From Bacteroidia bacterium (GTDB lineage: Bacteria > Bacteroidota > Bacteroidia > J057): 64,000 nucleotides of DNA. How positions within the stretch are numbered: the stretch's first letter is position 1; every line of letters begins with the position of its first letter. A model generated the notes under the pieces. The model did not search any database and was not told where the DNA came from. It saw only the letters and a program-made list of their open reading frames with translations. Where the stretch lies: assembly GCA_030430205.1 (NCBI GenBank), contig JAUIGE010000001.1:372001-436000 (forward strand), read 5' to 3'. Shown here in pieces: positions 58,449-64,000 of this stretch. The translations under genes were made by a program, and so were the position numbers.

Positions 58449-59009
58449 TTACAGACGGCTCAATAAGTCGGCCTTTTTTTCTTCATAATCCAGCATCGAA
58501 ACCTTGCCGTCATTGTATCGGGCATACAGCATGTCAATCGTGCGCATGATTTCATCACGCAGATTCAGCCAATCGAGCTCGGTATTGCTATACCCTTCGT
58601 AGGTTTTTTCTACCAAAGCATCGGAGGTGGGATCATAAGTTGACAAACCTTCGAAAACCCTTTTGAGGCTGTGGGCGACTTCTTCGCTTTTTACTTTGAT
58701 TCGGTGCTGAAGATACTGCCCTTTTTGGTTAACAAAAATCGTGATGCTTCGCCCATCCTGCTGGACCTCTTTGAGGTCCTCATACAGGAAAGCGCCATCC
58801 TCAAAAAAACATTTTTCATCCGTAAAAATGACCATTTCTGACCCAAACATTCCTCCCTCAAAATACATGGCCACCACATCATTGGGGCTGCTGATGCGGG
58901 TATCTTTCATCAGGGCTTTGCCCAATTTTACTGCGGGAAGTTTGGGCACACGGTAAAAGCCTTCATCTTCATTATGCGGAAAAAACTCTTTTAAATAGTC
59001 TCTATACAT
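58449..59009 (-). CDS. Hypothetical cytoplasmic protein in the coaD operon
   Basis: A 186-residue protein from the ATG at 59009, chosen because it overlaps the coaD stop by only a few bases, as coupled genes do. The longer frame would overlap coaD by about 70 bases. Features are GFYRVPKLPAVKLGKALMKD, a beta-rich middle (FGSEMVIFTDEKCFFEDGAF) and an acidic-helical C-terminus (KVSMLDYEEKKADLLSRL) where SHOCT-like ends are sometimes found. I do not recognise the family with confidence. Position after coaD suggests co-transcription, not function. Confidence 0.7.
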   Translation of the reverse strand: MYRDYLKEFFPHNEDEGFYRVPKLPAVKLGKALMKDTRISSPNDVVAMYFEGGMFGSEMVIFTDEKCFFEDGAFLYEDLKEVQQDGRSITIFVNQKGQYLQHRIKVKSEEVAHSLKRVFEGLSTYDPTSDALVEKTYEGYSNTELDWLNLRDEIMRTIDMLYARYNDGKVSMLDYEEKKADLLSRL

Positions 59010-59481
59010 ATTTTCGCTCTTTGATATAGTCAACAATTTCTTCTGGAACCAGGCCCTCCAGTTTGCCACCATAGCGAATCACTTCGCGGATAATGGTAGA
59101 CGAAATATGTATCGTCTCGGGATGGCTGTGTAGATAGACCGTTTCTATCTGATCATTGAGGTGACGGTTGATCAGGCTGGTAGGCTGCTCGTAGGTCAGG
59201 TCGGTATATGACCTGATGCCGCGCAGCAGGTTGGGCGCGCCATGTTCCATGGCGCAATCGACTGTCAGCCCTGTGAAGGAAACGACCTTCACGCGATCAA
59301 AAGCCGCAAAAGTGCGCCTCAACATTTCCATCCGTTCCTCTTCCGTGAAGAGGTATTTCTTCTGGCTATTGATGCCAATAGCAACAATCACCTCATCAAA
59401 AAAAGAGAGACCGCGCTTCACGATTTCCTCATGACCGATGGTCACGGGGTCGAAAGAACCAGGAAACAATGCTTTTGCCAT
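59002..59481 (-). CDS. coaD: Pantetheine-phosphate adenylyltransferase CoaD
   Basis: CoaD transfers AMP from ATP to 4'-phosphopantetheine, the fourth step of coenzyme A biosynthesis. The 159 residues match the family (about 160). Motifs: ALFPGSFDPVTIGHEEIV (residues 4-21, with T/H of the nucleotidyltransferase signature TxxGH variant), RGIRSYTDLTYE (substrate binding), and ISSTIIREVIRYGG (the ISSTxxR motif that contacts ATP). It lies 22 bases from rsmD on the same strand, the recurrent rsmD-coaD pairing of many bacteria. Confidence 0.97.
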   Translation of the reverse strand: MAKALFPGSFDPVTIGHEEIVKRGLSFFDEVIVAIGINSQKKYLFTEEERMEMLRRTFAAFDRVKVVSFTGLTVDCAMEHGAPNLLRGIRSYTDLTYEQPTSLINRHLNDQIETVYLHSHPETIHISSTIIREVIRYGGKLEGLVPEEIVDYIKERKYV

Positions 59482-59503
59482 GTTGATAGGTTTTTAACCA
59501 AAG

Positions 59504-60043
59504 TTAATCTGAAAAAAAGAAACTCAAACTGCTATCGCCATAAGTTCTGCAGAATTGAAAATCTTGCAAATGAGAGTAATCGCTCCCTTTGCGATGTTCC
59601 AGGATCAGCATCCCTTCTTCCGTGAGCAGTTGTCGCTCCTGGATAAGGCTAACTAAGAGTTGCTGATCTGGCATATCATAAGGGGGATCCATAAAGATCA
59701 ACTGAAAACGCTGGTCAGTGGTTTGTAAAAATTTTTTTACATCCATGCAAAAACTGTGAGAGATGGGGCCGATTTGCCATTCTTTCACGACTTTTTGCAG
59801 GAAGCGAATGCTTCCTTTGTGGTTATCTACAGAATAGACTGGATCAGCTCCCCGGCTGATACATTCGAGGCTGATATTTCCCGTTCCGGAAAAAAGATCC
59901 AAAACGGCGATGCCTTCAAAATCCATATAGTTATGGAGAATGTTGAAGAGAGACTCTTTGGTGCGGTCTGTTGTCGGCCTTGCCGGCAGGTTTTTGGGAC
60001 AATTCAACTGCCGGGAGCCGTATTTTCCTCCGATGATTCGCAT
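59504..60043 (-). CDS. rsmD: 16S rRNA (guanine966-N2)-methyltransferase RsmD
   Basis: RsmD methylates N2 of G966 in 16S rRNA within the assembling 30S subunit. The 179-residue protein has the family start MRIIGGKYGSRQL, the ARPTTDRTKESLFNIL segment, the SAM motif VLDLFSGTGNISLECISRGA and the catalytic FMDPPYDMP (DPPY). Length is normal. It is followed by coaD, 22 bases away. The upstream region is shared with a divergent outer-membrane protein gene. Confidence 0.95.
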   Translation of the reverse strand: MRIIGGKYGSRQLNCPKNLPARPTTDRTKESLFNILHNYMDFEGIAVLDLFSGTGNISLECISRGADPVYSVDNHKGSIRFLQKVVKEWQIGPISHSFCMDVKKFLQTTDQRFQLIFMDPPYDMPDQQLLVSLIQERQLLTEEGMLILEHRKGSDYSHLQDFQFCRTYGDSSLSFFFSD

Positions 60044-60134
60044 GCTTCAAATGTAGGGAAAATGTTTTCTAAGCTGTCTTTTTAACAAAAATTACACGCA
60101 AAGCTTTATATTAACACGTTTAATAAGAAAAAAA

Positions 60135-60169
60135 TCGCACTCCCAACCTTCGCATAGGTTCCTGCGATA
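60135..60169 (+). ncRNA. Structured leader (two stacked stems) before the beta-barrel gene
   Basis: ATCGCA pairs with TGCGAT and encloses AACCT/AGGTT around a TCGCAT loop, about 35 bases upstream of the ATG at 60204. Short stems, so this is a tentative mRNA leader structure and not a recognised riboswitch. Confidence 0.3.
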
Positions 60170-60203
60170 TGAGAGTGAAATTATTTCAAAATCGCTTTAC
60201 AAC

Positions 60204-60821
60204 ATGAAACGCAAATTATATATGAAAAAGAACATCTTTGTTGTCGCCTTATTTATGCTGGCATCTGCCAGTCAGCTTTCCGCTCAAATGACAGATCGGC
60301 TTGTGCCGCATTTTGGATATATGTATACACTCCTTACAATGGAAAACGCAGACTTCGAATCAGCTCCTTTTCCACTGGGGTTTAATGCAATATCAATTGG
60401 GACTTATTATACTTTGGCACAGACCAAAGATATCGTAAGTGTAGGTCTTGATCCTAATCTTAACTTTGGCCTTAATTTTTCTAATACCGGAAATGTGAAT
60501 TGGTATCTCCAGGCACCTATTTTTGTGATGGGGCGTTTAGGAGCAAATTCAACCTCCTACAATACCCAAAATATTGGATTAGGTGCTGGCCTTGGAATGA
60601 TAACATCCTATATGAGTTTTAAAGGCGGCCCTGTAAATGTGAAAGAATTGTATTCCAATCCGGCAGCGGTTATAGAAGGAACTGTCAATTCCCGAGGGAG
60701 CAATATCACAGGTCGCATAATGTTTTCCTTGGCACCAGCCAAAGGAACAGGCGATTTGTTTGCGATAGACGGAAATTTTCGAACCCGGATATTCGGTGTT
60801 GGATTGATCTACGGATTTTAA
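60204..60821 (+). CDS. Predicted outer-membrane beta-barrel protein
   Basis: A 205-residue protein with a signal peptide (second ATG, MKKNIFVVALFMLASASQLSA, is also a plausible start) and strands such as LVPHFGYMYTLLTMEN, INFGLNF-type repeats, and an IFGVGLIYGF C-terminal strand ending in Phe, as outer-membrane barrels do. No named family. It is convergent with the 882-residue T9SS cargo gene, with stops adjoining. Confidence 0.65.
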   Translation: MKRKLYMKKNIFVVALFMLASASQLSAQMTDRLVPHFGYMYTLLTMENADFESAPFPLGFNAISIGTYYTLAQTKDIVSVGLDPNLNFGLNFSNTGNVNWYLQAPIFVMGRLGANSTSYNTQNIGLGAGLGMITSYMSFKGGPVNVKELYSNPAAVIEGTVNSRGSNITGRIMFSLAPAKGTGDLFAIDGNFRTRIFGVGLIYGF

Positions 60822-60822
60822 G

Positions 60823-63471
60823 CTATCGCAGGATCATCCATTTCAAAAGCTGCTGTGCATTGCCTTTTGAGATGTGAATAAAATACATGCCTGTCTGCAT
60901 CGACTCAGTTCGAAGCAGCAGGCTTTTTTCATGTGGCAAGAGCAAATGCTCTTGCAGCAAACGCCCCTGCGCATCAAAGATGCGGATCGTCAGTTTTTCT
61001 GCGAAAAAACTGTCAAATTCAAGCCTGCTGGATTCCAAAGTAGGATTCGGAAAAAGACGCGCAGCAAAAGTATCGGAAGAAAGGATTTCTTCCACATCCG
61101 TCCTCACGCCTTCCGGCGCATACAGCATGGCAATGCCGGGGTCGGCAGGTTGCGTTTTACGCCCCAAAATGTAGAAATCCGTTTTCGCCAAATGAAAACC
61201 AAGATTGCCTCCAATTTTCCCCGGATTGTTGTTAACCGTCACCGCCTGCCAATTTTGCCCATTATTTTCCCTTCTGAGCAAACGGATTTCCTCTGTATTT
61301 CCAATAAAACTATACAGTATCCAGGGATTCATGAGAGGATCCAAAATGAGCTGTAGGGATTTTCCCAAAACATTTTGCGGAGATGCCAAAACAAGGTGGT
61401 TCCGCCAGCTGGAGTCTGGATATTGCTCGATCAGGTGAATGCAGCTATTGGTAATTTCGCGAAAACAAATGACAGGCCGACCATCTGTACGATTTCGGAT
61501 ATCCAAAGAGGCGGCATTATAGGCAAAAGAATCCGTCAGTGCTGCTATTTGCCAACTGCCATTATCATACACAGCATGCATCACTTTTTGGCCTATGCCT
61601 TTTATGTAAGTGAGGTGAATGCGATTGGAAAAATCTGTCGAAATGGCATGTGGCCTCCCCACTATAATGCTGCTATCTACCCGGTGCATTTGCCAAATGC
61701 CATTGCCTGCCGATTTTGCGTGCATCAGCATTTTTTGATTTCTATCGAGATAGACGGCATGTATGCTGTCATTGGATAAGGCAAGCGCGGGATATTCCAG
61801 CGGAGAGGATCCATACAATGTATCTATAGCCCAACTGCCGGTTTTTCTATTTGCGATAAAAAGGCTGTTTTCATTTTTTCGGGAAAAAGCAGCCCAGGGA
61901 ATGCCGTTTTCATCCAGCATCAAATCCGCTCCCTGAAATGGAATCGCCGAAGCATTCAAACTTTCATATAGCCAGCTTCCACTGCTATTTTCACCATATA
62001 TCAGTTCGCCTTTTACTTTTTCATCAAAAAGGATGTGGAGAGGATTTGCGCCGCTGCTTGTATCCATGGTCGAAGCAAAAACAGCAGCTCGTTGCTGTTT
62101 TTGTGTACCCAGCCCATAACGCCAGTTTCCACCAGAAATATGACGCGCCGCCATGTTAAAATTGTTGTTGTCAATATTATGTAAGCCTATAAAGAGGCTA
62201 TCTCCGATGATTTTACAAATCAAAGGTGCATCCGTTTTTATTTGCCTAAAAACAGTGTCCAGGTCCCAATTTTGTCCTTTGTCGCGGGAGAAAGTGAGGA
62301 TGGCAGTGTTGCTGCTCAGGTCGTAATAAGCGATATAAACAGAATCTTGCCCGATCGCAGAGAGTGCAAAATAGGACCGCATGCGGTTGTCACGCGGAGG
62401 TGGGACAAACTGATGAAACCCAACAGAATCAGCAGGGCGATGCAAGTTGATGGATGTGTAGAAAAAATTGCGGTAAGCACCCGGCCGGCTGCTTGTATTA
62501 TGGGTAGACACCAGGCCATAGGCCTCGGATAGACCATAGGTAATATGCAGGATGCTATCGTCTTGCAGATGGAAATCAGGATAATGAAATCCTTCTTCAT
62601 ACCGTATGGGCACAGCCAAATGCCTTTCTACAGAATCAAGCCGCAAAGCTTTCCAACTCTGTATACCTGAAGGAGAAGAAGAAAAAAGCATCAAATCGTG
62701 GTTGTACAGAGCATTGGTCAGGACGAGCAAGCTGTCGCCAGAAGAGAGAATTTTGCAAAATTCACCAAAGCGATCCTGGGGTTCGGGGATAAAAATATAA
62801 CAATTGGGCCAGGTCGTTATGGGGAGATCCAGGTCATCAACTTGCCAGGATCCTGATTTTCTGACAGCCACATTGAGGTCCATCTCATAATAGATCGGTG
62901 CGGTGGTCGTAAAAGCCGGGGTACAACTCCCAAAGTTATGAACGCGCGCATCAAAATATGCGATGGCGGGATTTCCATTTGAATCAAAAGTGAGATCAAG
63001 AGAAGGCTTTCTGTAACTGGTCCACTCAAAATCTGTACGATAAGGGCCAATGAGGCTATCTTCATGGACGTACTCAAGACTCCATGTTCCATTCAGGGAA
63101 GCATACACCAGATCGGCTTGTTCATTTTTATTTTGTAAAAATGCGATGTGTGGCTGCCCTGTATTGTCCAGGGCTATGGCTGACTGGAAGCCTGCTGCCA
63201 TCTGTGGCGCAACAGCTTCTTTTTGCCAGAGTCCTGTACTTTTTTCCCTTTTTGCAAAAAACAATTGATCTAAATCCTTTTCCCAATACGACATATAGAT
63301 GTCCCCATTGGGTGCAACAACAACATCCGCGTTGGCACCCGCGAAGAGGTCATCTGTTAGGATGTCATCATACTGCCAATTCAAAAATTGAGCTGAGGCA
63401 GAAGATGTTAGAAAAAGCAGGCAAATTGCCAGTATCCATCTGGGATTAGGAAATCTGTTGGTCATGGGCAT
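60823..63471 (-). CDS. Secreted beta-propeller-like protein with T9SS type A sorting domain
   Basis: An 882-residue exported protein: signal peptide (ICLLFLTSSASAQ), then repeated blade-like units with the pattern VVAPNGDIYMSYW, ALDNTGQPHIAFLQN, TFDSNGNPAIAYFD and FSNRIHLTYI. These are six- to eight-bladed-propeller features seen in BNR-like proteins. The C-terminus (about 805-882) is a type A T9SS signal: LFPNPTLESSRLEF, TIRIFDAQGRLL, GMYFIHISKG and a basic end. A cargo of the type IX system of unknown activity. Its 5' end overlaps the recJ stop by 26 bases, so recJ and this gene are likely co-transcribed. Confidence 0.85.
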   Translation of the reverse strand: MPMTNRFPNPRWILAICLLFLTSSASAQFLNWQYDDILTDDLFAGANADVVVAPNGDIYMSYWEKDLDQLFFAKREKSTGLWQKEAVAPQMAAGFQSAIALDNTGQPHIAFLQNKNEQADLVYASLNGTWSLEYVHEDSLIGPYRTDFEWTSYRKPSLDLTFDSNGNPAIAYFDARVHNFGSCTPAFTTTAPIYYEMDLNVAVRKSGSWQVDDLDLPITTWPNCYIFIPEPQDRFGEFCKILSSGDSLLVLTNALYNHDLMLFSSSPSGIQSWKALRLDSVERHLAVPIRYEEGFHYPDFHLQDDSILHITYGLSEAYGLVSTHNTSSRPGAYRNFFYTSINLHRPADSVGFHQFVPPPRDNRMRSYFALSAIGQDSVYIAYYDLSSNTAILTFSRDKGQNWDLDTVFRQIKTDAPLICKIIGDSLFIGLHNIDNNNFNMAARHISGGNWRYGLGTQKQQRAAVFASTMDTSSGANPLHILFDEKVKGELIYGENSSGSWLYESLNASAIPFQGADLMLDENGIPWAAFSRKNENSLFIANRKTGSWAIDTLYGSSPLEYPALALSNDSIHAVYLDRNQKMLMHAKSAGNGIWQMHRVDSSIIVGRPHAISTDFSNRIHLTYIKGIGQKVMHAVYDNGSWQIAALTDSFAYNAASLDIRNRTDGRPVICFREITNSCIHLIEQYPDSSWRNHLVLASPQNVLGKSLQLILDPLMNPWILYSFIGNTEEIRLLRRENNGQNWQAVTVNNNPGKIGGNLGFHLAKTDFYILGRKTQPADPGIAMLYAPEGVRTDVEEILSSDTFAARLFPNPTLESSRLEFDSFFAEKLTIRIFDAQGRLLQEHLLLPHEKSLLLRTESMQTGMYFIHISKGNAQQLLKWMILR

Positions 63472-64000
63472 TTCGAATATCTTTTAAAATGAGATTGATG
63501 CTGGTGCGGTCTTTCCAGGTATTGAAGGTCGGTTGAAAGGCGATATCAAGGGAAAGGCAGTTGAGTGCTTCCCATTTTTCAGCAAGCTGAAACCCCATTG
63601 CGGTAAATACTTTACCGTTTTGCTTCAGCAACAGCCGTACATGTGCTTCTTTCAGAATCATGGCTTCCAGAACTTCAACCTCGCGGCTGATAAAAACGGG
63701 GCGCATATTCATCGGGCCAAAAGGCCCCATTCGCTGCATCAGGCGGATAAAACGATCATCTAACTGATCAAAGCTGATCTGCTGATCGATCTCCAAAAGA
63801 GGTTCTTTTTGGGCGGGGGTGATTCTTTCAGAAACGATCGTTTCAAAGGCGAGGGAAAAAGCAGGAAGCATTTCTTCCTTGATAGTCAGGCCTGCGGCAT
63901 ATCTATGTCCTCCAAATTGGAGGATGTGCTCCTGGCAAGCTTCGAGTGCTTCATACAGATTGAAGCCTGCGACGGATCGGGCCGATCCGACCCATTTGCC
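63446..64000 (-). CDS. recJ: Single-stranded-DNA-specific exonuclease RecJ, C-terminal part (gene continues beyond window)
   Basis: The frame is open to the window edge and gives 184 codons of a longer gene. The DHHA1-type motif is present in the 5' part (GSARSVAGFNLYEAL, then FGGHRYAAGL), followed by the OB-fold domain (MGPFGPMNMRPVFI, then HVRLLLKQNGK). RecJ degrades 5'-ended single-stranded DNA in recombination and mismatch repair. Its active-site DHH region lies outside the window. The stop overlaps the start of the T9SS cargo gene by 26 bases. Confidence 0.9.
   Translation of the reverse strand, partial: GKWVGSARSVAGFNLYEALEACQEHILQFGGHRYAAGLTIKEEMLPAFSLAFETIVSERITPAQKEPLLEIDQQISFDQLDDRFIRLMQRMGPFGPMNMRPVFISREVEVLEAMILKEAHVRLLLKQNGKVFTAMGFQLAEKWEALNCLSLDIAFQPTFNTWKDRTSINLILKDIRNAHDQQIS

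Overview
The window reads as chromosomal DNA of a Bacteroidota bacterium, most likely of the Saprospiraceae/Lewinella type. This rests on several things: type IX secretion (T9SS) C-terminal sorting domains on two large proteins, a PorE-like PD40/OmpA protein, DUF4175, DUF2807 and WG-repeat families, RprXY-like two-component genes, and TAnnTTTG promoter -7 elements. No species name can be supported from the sequence alone. No rRNA, tRNA, CRISPR array, prophage or complete insertion sequence was found.

Layout. 1-11 kb: end of a transglutaminase-like protein, pdxJ, a large YfhO-like membrane protein, a WecE/RffA-type sugar aminotransferase, a membrane thioredoxin protein flanked by a partial duplication of the aminotransferase 5' end, typA, and the PorE-like protein. 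11-18 kb: an HD-Pnk nucleic-acid end-healing enzyme, a WG-repeat gene broken by one frameshift, an EGF-like lipoprotein and a histidine kinase/response regulator pair. 18-28 kb: class V aminotransferase, a helical unknown, a PKD/dockerin/cohesin-like T9SS cargo with an outer-membrane partner, DUF2807, a beta-lactamase-fold hydrolase and a 2-hydroxyacid dehydrogenase. 28-34 kb: an accessory and decayed stretch. It holds remnants of a SLC13/DASS symporter and a CitE-like lyase around an intact CoA-transferase, plus an AAA ATPase-nuclease gene bordered by TTGCGGAA inverted repeats. 34-46 kb: a giant cell-wall amidase, a COQ7-like ferritin-fold protein, a GHKL ATPase fused to a RecB-like nuclease, and a convergent MoxR ATPase plus membrane VWA protein. 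46-64 kb: core genes mnmG, ybeY, anti-sigma-like kinase, DUF4175, xthA, thiL, tatD, coaD and rsmD, a T9SS cargo and the 3' part of recJ.

Replication landmarks. Two identical 16-bp parS palindromes lie between mnmG and ybeY. About 8 kb away a gene-free 0.7-kb segment carries an AT-rich tract and about ten DnaA-box-like sequences, two of them perfect TTATCCACA. Together these suggest that the window spans the chromosomal origin region.

Candidate undescribed system. The strongest is at 39.2-45.0 kb. A GHKL ATPase with a C-terminal PD-(D/E)XK nuclease carrying the RecB-type QxxxY motif faces, end to end, a MoxR AAA ATPase and a 902-residue membrane protein combining a CoxE-type N-terminus, a PKD-like domain, a degenerate VWA domain and TPR-like repeats. 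Both halves resemble parts of known NTP-dependent conflict systems, but this combination is not one I can name. A second candidate is the AAA ATPase-nuclease with its array of four alternating 18-bp repeats.
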